DNA of 64,000 nucleotides from Streptomyces fradiae ATCC 10745 = DSM 40063. Its GTDB lineage: Bacteria; Actinomycetota; Actinomycetes; Streptomycetales; Streptomycetaceae. The position numbers and the translations under genes are program-made. Below are positions 32,337-40,914 of the stretch, in pieces. The stretch spans positions 4,814,501-4,878,500 of the forward strand of contig NZ_CP023696.1 of NCBI RefSeq assembly GCF_008704425.1, given 5' to 3'. The notes under the pieces were generated by a model. The model was not told the origin of the DNA. It saw only the letters and a list, made by a program, of their open reading frames with translations, and made no database searches. Every line of letters starts with the position of its first letter. The first letter of the stretch is position 1.

Positions 32337-32457
32337 CCCACCAAACTCACCTATCGCATCTTATGTGTCTATTCTGGACATAACAGCGGTGAATCCAAGG
32401 TGAATGAACGATCCAGCCTGCCGAACCATGAATAACTATGGAGTCCATCGATTATTC
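32337..32457. other. AT-rich noncoding island at the left edge of the rhs locus
   Basis: Bases 32341-32460 contain 54 G/C out of 120 (45%), far below the surroundings. No ORF of useful length lies here. It contains the interrupted palindrome GAATAA..ATGGA-G-TCCAT..TTATTC at 32430-32457, which overlaps the rare TAA stop of the histidine kinase and may act as its leftward terminator. It lies between convergent genes, so ordinary promoter use is unlikely. It could be a remnant of acquired DNA or a small RNA. Confidence 0.6.
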
Positions 32458-33867
32458 GCTCAGTGTTACCTCCGCCGGTGCCTCGCCACGCTCCTCTGCC
32501 CGTGCTTCACCCGGCACCCCGCCCGGCACCCCGCCCGGCGCCCCGCCCGGCACCCCGCAGGGCACGGATACCGACACCGTGAACGCCCCTGCCTCCGCCA
32601 CCACCCGGAGCGCTCCGCCCAGCGCCCCCACCCGCGCCCGCAGCCCCACCAGCCCCGTCCCCCGGCGCGCCCCCGCGCCGCCCGCGCCCCCCGGCAAGGG
32701 CGCCGGCACGCCGTCGTTGCGCACCGACAGGCGCAGTCCGGCGGGCGCCGCCTCCAGGCTGATCGCGCACCGCGCCGCCCGGCTGTGCTGGAGCACGTTC
32801 GCCACGGCCTCCCGCACCACCGCCCGCAGGCACTCCACCACCGCCGGGTCCGCCTCCACCCGCGGCGGTGCCACCACCCGTACGGCGATCCCGGCGAGCC
32901 CCAGCAGCCGGCCGGCCTGGCGCACCTCGTCCACCAGCGACAGCCCGTCCGGAGCCGGAAGCCCGGCCGGCGGCGGATCGCACAGCGCCCGCACGTCCTC
33001 GTGGGCCCGCCGGGCCAGACGCACCGCCGAGGCCAGCGCGAGCCGCAGGTCCTCCGCGCCCGCGCCCGCCGGAGCGCCCGCGCCCGCCGGAGCGCCCGCA
33101 CCCGCCGGAGCGCCCGCACCGGCCGGGGCGCCCGCCCCCGGGGCGCCCGCCCCCGGAGCACCCGCGCCCCCCGGAGCACCCGCGCCCCCCGGAGCACCCG
33201 CGCCCCCCGGCGCGCCCGCCCGCAGCACCGACTCGGCCTGCACCGCGATGGCCGCCAGCGACGATCCGACCAGGTCGTGCAGGTCCTGGCGTATCCGCTG
33301 CCGCTCCCGCTGCTCGGCCAGCCGCGCCGCCTGCTCCCGCGCCCCGTGCGCCCACGCCACCACCATCGCCAGCCGCGCCACCGTGCACACCGCGCACGCG
33401 GTCACCACCGCCCGCAGGGCCGCCGCCACGCCCCCGCCCGGCGGCGGCGCCACCCAGCCCGCCGCCACCAGCAGGGGGCCGCCGCACACCACCGCCACCG
33501 CCAGCGGCACGGCCGACGGGAGCGGCAGCGCGCACAGCACCGCGCCCGCCAGCACCCCGGTCAGCCCCAGCCAGCTGCCCGGCAGCGACACCACCAGCAC
33601 GTACGTCAGCACGGCCTGCACGGCCAGCAGCACCATCCGCCAGCCGTACGGCACCCGGCGCGGCGGCGGCTCGCACTGCACCAGCGTCAGCACCGCCACC
33701 AGTGCCGCCAGCGGCAGCCCCGCCAGCAGCCCGCGGTCGCCCCCGGCCGCCGCGACCTCCTCCACGGCGACCGCGGCGACGGACCCCGCCACCAGCAGCA
33801 CCAGCCCCGCCGGCACCCACCGTCCACCCGGTGGCAGCCCCTTCCACTTCCCCGCGGAAACCGTCAC
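32452..33867 (-). CDS. NarL/DesK-type sensor histidine kinase with Gly-Ala-Pro insertion
   Basis: Membrane sensor kinase, 471 residues from a GTG with GGGGGAGGGG 6 bases upstream. About five to six membrane segments occupy residues 18-175 with no large external domain. The HisKA_3 motif is RIRQDLHDLVGSS (His197). Directly after helix 1 (AAIAVQAESVLR), residues 217-271 are a low-complexity GAPAGA/GAPGGA repeat inserted before helix 2 (EDLRLALASAVRLARRAHEDV). The HATPase domain has EAVANVLQHS (Asn357), NDG and GTGLVGLRARVGALGG. The C-tail is again PGG-rich. It is divergent from the rhs gene; its likely partner regulator is at 40915, beyond that gene. Confidence 0.9.
   Translation of the reverse strand: MTVSAGKWKGLPPGGRWVPAGLVLLVAGSVAAVAVEEVAAAGGDRGLLAGLPLAALVAVLTLVQCEPPPRRVPYGWRMVLLAVQAVLTYVLVVSLPGSWLGLTGVLAGAVLCALPLPSAVPLAVAVVCGGPLLVAAGWVAPPPGGGVAAALRAVVTACAVCTVARLAMVVAWAHGAREQAARLAEQRERQRIRQDLHDLVGSSLAAIAVQAESVLRAGAPGGAGAPGGAGAPGGAGAPGAGAPGAGAPAGAGAPAGAGAPAGAGAPAGAGAEDLRLALASAVRLARRAHEDVRALCDPPPAGLPAPDGLSLVDEVRQAGRLLGLAGIAVRVVAPPRVEADPAVVECLRAVVREAVANVLQHSRAARCAISLEAAPAGLRLSVRNDGVPAPLPGGAGGAGARRGTGLVGLRARVGALGGALRVVAEAGAFTVSVSVPCGVPGGAPGGVPGGVPGEARAEERGEAPAEVTLSE
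33060..33215. repeat. 18-bp in-frame tandem repeat inside the histidine kinase gene
   Basis: GGAGC(G/A)CCCGCGCCC units recur every 18 bases (for example GGAGCA at 33155, 33173 and 33191), about eight copies, encoding hexapeptides GAPAGA or GAPGGA. Because each unit is a whole number of codons, copy-number change would preserve the frame. Confidence 0.9.
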
Positions 33868-34005
33868 TTCCGACCCCTCCCCCTGAGCACCGGCAGCCGC
33901 GCCCCCCACACCACAGGGGCAACGTGAAGATCTCACTCCTCAGCGGTGACGGCCGGTGCTTTCATCCCGCATGGTTCATGATCCTTCAGCAGAGAGTGGT
34001 GTTCC
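33868..34005. promoter_or_regulatory. Divergent promoter region, kinase / rhs, with 9-bp inverted arms
   Basis: This 138-base spacer holds AGCACCGGC at 33886-33894 and its exact complement GCCGGTGCT at 33952-33960, 57 bases apart. Such widely spaced arms could be paired regulator half-sites controlling both genes. No unambiguous -35/-10 pair was identified. Confidence 0.4.
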
Positions 34006-37000
34006 ATGCCAGAGCACATACCTCCCCGCGACCAGTGGGAGGGTTCGGCCGTCGTGCTGCAGCAGCGCAGACGCGTCCTCTCCCGCGTCGCCGTCGTCGC
34101 CGCGATGGCGCTGGCCGTCGAGACCGGCCTGCTCGTCTCGGGCAGCGGCACCGCCGTCGCCGTCAACCGCCCCGCCGCGCAGACCCCCGAGGCGCCCGCC
34201 GCGCGTCCCAAGGGGCCGGACGCCGCCGACGACATCGCCTCCGCCAAGGTCGCCGCCAAGCTGTACGGCAAGCGCGTCGAAGCGCTGTCCGAGCGCACCG
34301 AGACCTCCACCACCTGGGTGAACAAGGACGGCACCCTCACCACCGAACTGGCCGCCGGACCCGTGCGCTTCGAGCGCGACGGCGAGTGGACCGACGTCGA
34401 CGTCACCCTCCGGCAGGCCGGCGGCGCGGTCGCGGCCAAGGCCCACCCCCACGGACTCCGCCTCGGCGGCAAGGGCGGCGCCCTGCCGCGCAGCCTCGCC
34501 GGCGCTCGCTCCGCCGCCCCGCGCGACCTGGTCACCCTCGGCGAGGGCGACGAGCAGATCACCCTCCAGTGGAAGGGCGGCCTGCCCGCCCCCGCCCTGG
34601 ACGGCACCCGCGCCACCTACCGGGACGCCCTGCCCGGCGCCGACGTGATCGTCGAGGCCACCCGCACCGGCTTCGAGCAGTACGTCCGCATCAACCGGCG
34701 GCCCGCCGAGGGCTACTCGTACACCCTGCCGCTGAAGGCCAAGGGCCTGACCGCCAAGCCGCAGGCCGACGGCAGCGTCCTGTTCACCGACCGGAAGAAC
34801 ACCAGGCGGGCCGTCATGCCCGCCCCGGTCATGTGGGACGCCACCGTCGACCCCGTCTCCGGCGAGCACACCCGCCAGGTCCCGGTCGCCATGAAGGTCG
34901 AGCAGAAGGGCTCCACCGTCAACCTGGTGGTCACCCCGGACGCGAAGTACCTCGCCGACCCGGCCACCCGGTACCCGGTCACCGTCGACCCGTCCACCTC
35001 CGCCCTCGGCAACGTCTTCGACACGTACGTCCAGGAGGGCGAGACCACCGACAAGTCGACCGGCACCGAGCTCTGGCTCGGCAACCCGGGCACCACCAAC
35101 CCCGACGGCTCCAGCCGCTACGCCCGCTCCTTCCTCACCTGGGACACCACGCCCGTCCGGGACGCCCTCGTCTCCGGCGCCAAGCTCAGCCTCTACAACA
35201 CCCACTCCGGCAACACCGACTGCACCGGCGCCTCCTGGACCGTCTGGGAGACCGGCGCCCCCTCCACCTCCACCCGGTGGGGCACCCAGCCGGCCTGGGT
35301 CCAGCAGTACGCGAGCTCCACCGAGACCAAGGGCCGCGACAACTGCGGCGGCGACGGCTGGATCAACGCCGACGTGACGAGCCTCGTCCAGAAGTGGGCG
35401 TCCGCGAAGAACACCCGCTCCCACATGGGCCTGCGCGCCCCGTCGGCCTCCACCACCCAGTGGAAGCAGGTCCGCTCCGGGAACGCCGCGTCCAACCCGC
35501 CGAAGCTGGTGGTGAACTACAACTTCCGGCCCAAGACCGGCACCAAGCAGGAGGCCGGCCCGCCGTTCTTCTCGTACAGCGGCACCTACGTCGCCAACAC
35601 CCTCACCCCGACGCTCCGCGACACCTTCACGGACGCCGACGGCGACAAGGTCAACGGCACGTTCCAGATCTTCGACAACGCCACCGACACCCAGGTCGGC
35701 GACGTCATCGTCTCCAAGTACGTCGCCTCCGGGCAGGCCGCGTCCGTGACCGTGCCCGCCGGGGTGCTCACCGAGGGCAGGACGTACAAGTTCCGCACCT
35801 CCCCCTACGACGGGACGCACTACAACACCGGCTGGTCCGCCTGGCGGCTGTTCACCGTCGACACCAAGGCGCCCTCCGCGCCCACGGCGGTCACCTCCAC
35901 CGACTACCCGGCCGGCCAGTGGGTGAAGGGCGAGGGCCAGCCCGGCACGTTCACCGTCACCCCGCCCGGTGCCGACCACCACTGGCTCGAGTGGTCCCTC
36001 GACGGCGTCACCTGGACCAAGGTCGCCACCGGCGGCGCGAGCACGCCCAAGGCGATCTCCGTCACCCCGCCGAAGAACGGCACCCACACCCTCCAGGTCC
36101 GGGCCGTCGACAAGGCCGACAACAAGTCCGAGGCGCGCACCTACGTCTTCCACGCGGGCTCCGGCGGCTTCGTCCAGCCCGCCGAGGGCGAGCGCACCGC
36201 CCGCCGCCTCCCGCTGGTCGCCGAGGCCGCCGCCGGCACCTACGACCGGGTCGCCTTCTCCTGGCGGCGCTCCGAGGCCGACGCCTGGACGCCGATCCCG
36301 CCCGCCCACGTCACCTCCGGCGGCACCGCGCTCGGCGCCTGGCCCGTGCCGCTGGTGAACGGCAGGAACGCGCCGCTCGTCTGGAACGCCACGGACACCG
36401 TCGACCCCGACGGCAACGTCCAGATCAAGGCCGACTTCACCGGACCCGGCGGGGCCTCCAGCAGCACCGCGCCCCTCACCGCGGTCGTCGACCGCAACGC
36501 CGAGGGCGCCTCCACCACGGACGTCGGCCCCGGCTCGCTCAACCTGCTGACCGGCAACTACACGCTGTCCGAGACCGACCTGTCGCTGTTCGGCATGTCC
36601 GTCACCCGCAGCGTCTCCTCCCGCACGCCCAACCAGGGCGCCGCCCAGGAGGGCCAGGCGCCGATCTTCGGCAGGGAGTGGGTCTCCGGCACCATGGCGG
36701 ACGTCGCCGAGAGCGACTACAGCCACCTGCGCCGCGTCTCCGACACCGCCGTCGACGTGGTGCTGGAGGAGGGCGACGCCATCCACTTCACCGCCAACGC
36801 CGCCAGGACCGGCTGGGTGCCCGAGCCCGGCTCCGAGGACCTGACGCTCAAGGGCGGGGTGACCGGCACCTTCACCCTCACCGACCCCGAGGGCACGGTC
36901 ACCACCTTCGCCAAGCCGGACGCCGCGGCCACCACCTGGCAGGTCTCCAGCGTCCTGGAGGACGGCCTCGCCAACACCACCACCAAGATCGTGTCCGAGA

Positions 37001-40000
37001 CGGTCACGGTCGACGGAAAGAAGCTGGCCCGGCCCAAGCGCGTCATCGCGCCCACCTCCGCCGCCACCACCGCCGCGTGCGAGACCAGCCCGGCCACCAA
37101 GGGCTGCCGCGTCCTGGACTTCGTCTACGCGACCACCACCACGGCCACCGGCACCCAGACCGACGCCGAGTTCGGCGACTACGCCGGCCAGGTCAGCGAG
37201 ATCCGCGCCTGGCTGACCGACCCCGGAGCCGCCGCCGCCACCGCGACGGCCGTCGCCAAGTACCGCTACGACTCCACCGGCGCCCTGCGCCAGCAGTGGG
37301 ACCCGCGGCTCAGCCAGGCCACCCAGACCCAGTACGCCTACCACGGCGGCCGGGTCGTGTGGCTGCAGCAGAAGAGCCGGCTGCCGTACAGCTTCACCTA
37401 CGGCGACGCCGCCGCGGGCACCGCGCCCGGTGACGGCATGCTGCTGAAGTCCTCCCGGCAGGCCCTCAAGCAGGGCACGGCCGACGTGGTCGAGGGCACC
37501 GCCGTCACCTCCGTGGTCTACGGCGTGCCCCTCACCGGCGCCTCCGCCCCGCACCCCATGGGCGCCTCGGACGTACGGGCCTGGGGCCAGTCCGACGCCC
37601 CGACCGACGCGACCGCCGTCTTCCCGGCGGACTCCGTCCCGGCCGCCCACTCGGGCGCCTCCCTCTCCGCCGGCGACTACCGCCGTGCCACGGTGACCTA
37701 CCTCAACGCCTCCGGGCGCACGGTGAACACCGCGAGCCCCGGCGGCCACATCACCACCACCGAGCACGACAGCCGCGGCAACGTGGTGCGCGAACTGACC
37801 GCGGGCAACCGCGCCCTCGCGCTCGGCGCCACCGAGGAGCAGCGCGCCGCCCTCACCGACCTGGGCGTCAACCGGATGTCCCCGGCCGAGCGGGCCCACC
37901 TGCTGTCCACCACCTCCCTCTACGACGACTCCGGCGTGCTGAAGACCGAGGAGTTCGGCCCCCTCCACCGGGTCGACCTCACCGAGGACCTCAAGGACGG
38001 CGCCACCGTCCTGGTCCCCGCCGGCACCTCGGTGCCCGGCCGCGCCTGGACCGTCAACGAGTACGACGAGGGCCGGCCCACCGACGGCACCGCCAAGGTC
38101 AGGAACCAGCTCACCCTGTCCGTCAAGGGCGTGCGGGTGCGCGACCACTACGCCGTCATGGGCGAGAAGACCCTGGAGGAGACCCAGTACGACTGGGCGA
38201 AGGGCCTGCCGACCCTCACCATCAAGGACCCCGGCGGCAAGAACATCACCACGACCACCGGCTACGACGCCCAGGGCCGCGTCACCTCCCAGGTGCTGCC
38301 CGGCGGCACCGGCAACGACGCCGCCAGCCGCATCACCGCCTACTGGGCCGCCGACGGCACCGGCTGGTGCAAGGGCCGCCCCGAGTGGGCCGACCTGGTG
38401 TGCTGGACCGGCCCCGCGGGCGACATCACCGGCGGCGGCAGCCAGCCCGCCAAGCTCGTCAACACCACCACCGAGTACGACCGCTGGGGCAATCCGGCCG
38501 AGGTCACCGACGAGGTGAACGGGGTCACCCGCACCACCGTCACCACCTACGACGCGGCCGGCCGCAAGAGCACCGAGACCGTCACCGGCGGCCTCGGCCA
38601 GGCGGTGCCGGCCACCACCACCACGTACGACCCGGCCGGCGGCGAGATCACCGAGATCGCCTCGCCGAGCGGCACGATCACCAAGGTGTACGACAAGCTC
38701 GGCCGCCTGATCTCGTACTCCGACGCCGACGGCGCCACCACGACCTTCGCGTACGACCTCCTCGACCGCAAGGTCAAGGAGACCGACTCGGCCCCGTCCA
38801 CGGTGACGTACACCTACGACCACACCGCCGAACCGCGCGGTCTGGCCACCGCCCGCACCGACTCGGTCGCCGGCACCTTCCGCGCCACCTACGACGCGGA
38901 CGGCTCGCTCGCCACGGAGAAGCTGCCCGGCGGCTACACCCTGGTGGTGACCGAGGACAGCACCGGCTCCGCCGTCAGCCGCGCCTACACCCGCGACAGC
39001 GACGGCCTGTCCGTCTACACCGACGCGGTCACGTACGACGCGCACGGCAGGGTGAGCACCCACGCGGGCTGGAGCGAGCAGAGGTTCCGCTACGACCGGG
39101 CCGGCCGCCTCGTCACCGTCGAGGACACCGTCGACCTGGTGTGCACCCGCCGCTCCTACGGCTTCGACGCCCGCTCCAACCGCACCTCCCTGACCTCGGT
39201 CACCGGCGAGCCCGGCGGCGACTGCCCGGCCAGCGGCGGCACCACGGCCACGTACACGTACGACAGCGCCGACCGGCTCATCGCCGCCGGCCACACGTAC
39301 GACGCGTTCGGCCGGACCACCGCCCTGCCGGGCACGACCGTCGCCTACCACGCCAACGACCTGGTCCACCGGCAGACCGCCGGCGGCGAGCGGCAGACGT
39401 GGGAGCTCGACCCGGAGCACCGGTTCCGCTCCTGGACCGTGGAGAGCGACGCCGGCGGCTCCTGGACGCGGACCGCGTCCAAGCTCAACCACTACGACGG
39501 CGACGACGACAACCCCCGGTGGATCACCGAGGACACCACCACGGGCGACCTCACCCGCAACGTGCCGTCCCTCGGCGGCGACCTGGCCGCCACCACCACC
39601 GCCACCGGCGGCACGGTGCTCCAACTGGCCACCGTCCACGGCGACATCGCCCTTCGGCTCCCGCTCGGCCCGCAGGCGGCCCCGGTCGCCCTGGACAGCG
39701 ACGAGTACGGCAACCCGCGCCCCGGACGGGCCACCGCCCGCTACGCGTGGCTCGGCGCCAAGCAGCGCTCCACCGAGACCCTCACCGGCCTCACCCTCAT
39801 GGGCGTGCGCCTCTACAACCCGGCGACCGGCCGCTTCCTGTCCAGCGACCCGGTCTACGGCGGCAGCGCCAACGCCTACGAGTACGGCTACGGCGACCCC
39901 GTGAACAACGTCGACCTGGACGGCAAGTGGGTGCCCCTGGCCATCGCCGCCGTCCGCGTCGGCTGGGCCTGCTGGAAGCACTGCCGCAAGGCGTACAAGG

Positions 40001-40269
40001 CGGTGCGGACCGGCTACCGGGCCTACCGCTCGCTGCGCCGCTTCCAGAGCAGCACGCGGCGCCTGCACCGGCAGATCAACCGCTCCCGCCGCTACACGTC
40101 GCACCGCCGCCCCGGCGGCGGCCTGCGGCACCTGGGCCGCTGCGTCGGCACGTACGCCGGATTCGGCGCCCTGGCGGGCTCGTTCAAGTCGTCGGCCCGC
40201 TGGGTCAGCTACTCGACCGCGGCCGGCGGGTTCTACGGGGCCTACCGCTATCTTCGGAAGCGGTGCTGA
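34006..40269 (+). CDS. Secreted Rhs/YD-repeat protein, candidate polymorphic toxin with cationic tip
   Basis: 2087 residues from an ATG; GTG 34054 behind GGGAGGG is an alternative start. A Sec signal-like segment is at residues about 20-52 (RRRVLSRVAVVAAMALAVETGLLVSGSGTAVA). A DNRLRE-type domain follows (about 340-505, FDTYVQEGETTDKSTGTELWLG), then Ig/fibronectin-like modules (510-820). A long YD-repeat shell has about a dozen motifs such as YDAQGRVTS, YDKLGRLISY and YDRAGRLVTV. It closes with the Rhs core box LYNPATGRFLSSDPVYGG and DPVNNVDLDGK. The C-terminal 114 residues (1974-2087) differ from the shell: 21 Arg, 6 Lys, 4 His, 4 Cys and no Asp or Glu, with hydrophobic patches. That is the layout of a polymorphic toxin; the toxin activity itself is not recognised. 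Confidence 0.88.
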   Translation: MPEHIPPRDQWEGSAVVLQQRRRVLSRVAVVAAMALAVETGLLVSGSGTAVAVNRPAAQTPEAPAARPKGPDAADDIASAKVAAKLYGKRVEALSERTETSTTWVNKDGTLTTELAAGPVRFERDGEWTDVDVTLRQAGGAVAAKAHPHGLRLGGKGGALPRSLAGARSAAPRDLVTLGEGDEQITLQWKGGLPAPALDGTRATYRDALPGADVIVEATRTGFEQYVRINRRPAEGYSYTLPLKAKGLTAKPQADGSVLFTDRKNTRRAVMPAPVMWDATVDPVSGEHTRQVPVAMKVEQKGSTVNLVVTPDAKYLADPATRYPVTVDPSTSALGNVFDTYVQEGETTDKSTGTELWLGNPGTTNPDGSSRYARSFLTWDTTPVRDALVSGAKLSLYNTHSGNTDCTGASWTVWETGAPSTSTRWGTQPAWVQQYASSTETKGRDNCGGDGWINADVTSLVQKWASAKNTRSHMGLRAPSASTTQWKQVRSGNAASNPPKLVVNYNFRPKTGTKQEAGPPFFSYSGTYVANTLTPTLRDTFTDADGDKVNGTFQIFDNATDTQVGDVIVSKYVASGQAASVTVPAGVLTEGRTYKFRTSPYDGTHYNTGWSAWRLFTVDTKAPSAPTAVTSTDYPAGQWVKGEGQPGTFTVTPPGADHHWLEWSLDGVTWTKVATGGASTPKAISVTPPKNGTHTLQVRAVDKADNKSEARTYVFHAGSGGFVQPAEGERTARRLPLVAEAAAGTYDRVAFSWRRSEADAWTPIPPAHVTSGGTALGAWPVPLVNGRNAPLVWNATDTVDPDGNVQIKADFTGPGGASSSTAPLTAVVDRNAEGASTTDVGPGSLNLLTGNYTLSETDLSLFGMSVTRSVSSRTPNQGAAQEGQAPIFGREWVSGTMADVAESDYSHLRRVSDTAVDVVLEEGDAIHFTANAARTGWVPEPGSEDLTLKGGVTGTFTLTDPEGTVTTFAKPDAAATTWQVSSVLEDGLANTTTKIVSETVTVDGKKLARPKRVIAPTSAATTAACETSPATKGCRVLDFVYATTTTATGTQTDAEFGDYAGQVSEIRAWLTDPGAAAATATAVAKYRYDSTGALRQQWDPRLSQATQTQYAYHGGRVVWLQQKSRLPYSFTYGDAAAGTAPGDGMLLKSSRQALKQGTADVVEGTAVTSVVYGVPLTGASAPHPMGASDVRAWGQSDAPTDATAVFPADSVPAAHSGASLSAGDYRRATVTYLNASGRTVNTASPGGHITTTEHDSRGNVVRELTAGNRALALGATEEQRAALTDLGVNRMSPAERAHLLSTTSLYDDSGVLKTEEFGPLHRVDLTEDLKDGATVLVPAGTSVPGRAWTVNEYDEGRPTDGTAKVRNQLTLSVKGVRVRDHYAVMGEKTLEETQYDWAKGLPTLTIKDPGGKNITTTTGYDAQGRVTSQVLPGGTGNDAASRITAYWAADGTGWCKGRPEWADLVCWTGPAGDITGGGSQPAKLVNTTTEYDRWGNPAEVTDEVNGVTRTTVTTYDAAGRKSTETVTGGLGQAVPATTTTYDPAGGEITEIASPSGTITKVYDKLGRLISYSDADGATTTFAYDLLDRKVKETDSAPSTVTYTYDHTAEPRGLATARTDSVAGTFRATYDADGSLATEKLPGGYTLVVTEDSTGSAVSRAYTRDSDGLSVYTDAVTYDAHGRVSTHAGWSEQRFRYDRAGRLVTVEDTVDLVCTRRSYGFDARSNRTSLTSVTGEPGGDCPASGGTTATYTYDSADRLIAAGHTYDAFGRTTALPGTTVAYHANDLVHRQTAGGERQTWELDPEHRFRSWTVESDAGGSWTRTASKLNHYDGDDDNPRWITEDTTTGDLTRNVPSLGGDLAATTTATGGTVLQLATVHGDIALRLPLGPQAAPVALDSDEYGNPRPGRATARYAWLGAKQRSTETLTGLTLMGVRLYNPATGRFLSSDPVYGGSANAYEYGYGDPVNNVDLDGKWVPLAIAAVRVGWACWKHCRKAYKAVRTGYRAYRSLRRFQSSTRRLHRQINRSRRYTSHRRPGGGLRHLGRCVGTYAGFGALAGSFKSSARWVSYSTAAGGFYGAYRYLRKRC

Positions 40270-40302
40270 GCCGCACGAAACCACGGCCGACGGCCCCCGC
40301 CG

Positions 40303-40385
40303 CGGCGCCCGGGCCCCCGCGGCCCGGGCGCCGGACGGCGGCCGACACCGGGGCGGGCCGGGCGTGCGCACGCCCGGCCCGCCCC
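40303..40385. terminator. Two consecutive strong hairpins after rhs
   Basis: CGGCGCCCGGG/CCCGGGCGCCG (40303-40333) is followed by a perfect 36-bp palindrome (40350-40385, centre TGC|GCA). They stand between the rhs stop and the next start, likely terminating or strongly attenuating read-through. Confidence 0.7.
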
Positions 40386-40404
40386 GCCGCTCACAAGGGG
40401 TGAC

Positions 40405-40884
40405 ATGACCGAGACCGTCCCGCGGGCGCCGCGCCCGCTCACCGACTCCGCACTCTTCGTCCTGTGGTGGGCGTGGGCCTGGCAGTCCTCGGGCGCGACC
40501 GCCCGCGGCACCACCCTCACCGACCAGCTCACGCACGGCACACCCTGGTGGTGGTGGGTGATCCTCGCCGGACTGCTCTGCGGCGCGCCGATGCTGGCCC
40601 GCGCCCCCGGCGCGGGCGTCGCCCGGGCCGTCCGCCGGCTCACGGGGGGCGCCGGCGCGCCCGCCGCCGTCGCCGCGACCCTGGCCGCCCTCGTGGCGCC
40701 CGCCCTCGTCCTCGGGGTGGGCTGCGGGGCCGTCGTCTCCGCCCTGCCGCTCGCCGAACGCTGGGACGGATTCCTCCACGTGGCGGTCGCGCCGCCCGCG
40801 CTCGCCGTGTACGCGGCCGGGTGCGCCGCGGTGCTCCTGCGCCGCCGCGGCGACCGGGGGGAGAGGGCCGCCGCACGGCGGTGA
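40405..40884 (+). CDS. Small multi-pass membrane protein, candidate immunity protein
   Basis: 159 residues from an ATG with AAGGGGTGAC upstream. About three to four membrane segments: residues 17-33 (LFVLWWAWAW), 47-65 (PWWWWVILAGLLCGAPMLA), 84-113 (APAAVAATLAALVAPALVLGVGCGAVVSAL) and 123-147. It contains a run of four Trp and a basic C-terminus (RRRGDRGERAAARR). I do not recognise a family. Immediate position downstream of an Rhs gene with a membrane-compatible cationic tip suggests an immunity role, but the intervening palindromes mean it is not obviously co-transcribed. It could instead be part of the two-component system that follows. Confidence 0.6.
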   Translation: MTETVPRAPRPLTDSALFVLWWAWAWQSSGATARGTTLTDQLTHGTPWWWWVILAGLLCGAPMLARAPGAGVARAVRRLTGGAGAPAAVAATLAALVAPALVLGVGCGAVVSALPLAERWDGFLHVAVAPPALAVYAAGCAAVLLRRRGDRGERAAARR

Positions 40885-40901
40885 GCACGCGCGCGAGCAC
40901 C

Positions 40902-40907
40902 CATAAT
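40902..40907 (+). promoter_or_regulatory. -10 box of the response regulator gene
   Basis: CATAAT stands 7 bases before the ATG at 40915, with no ribosome site, the pattern of a leaderless transcript. The regulator therefore probably has its own promoter. Confidence 0.5.
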
Positions 40908-40914
40908 CAAGCAC

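Noticed and set aside
32430..32457. Insertion sequence terminal repeat or att site in the AT-rich island
   Set aside because: There is no second copy on the right side of the rhs locus, no transposase or integrase gene, and no tRNA. It is kept only as an unexplained palindrome.
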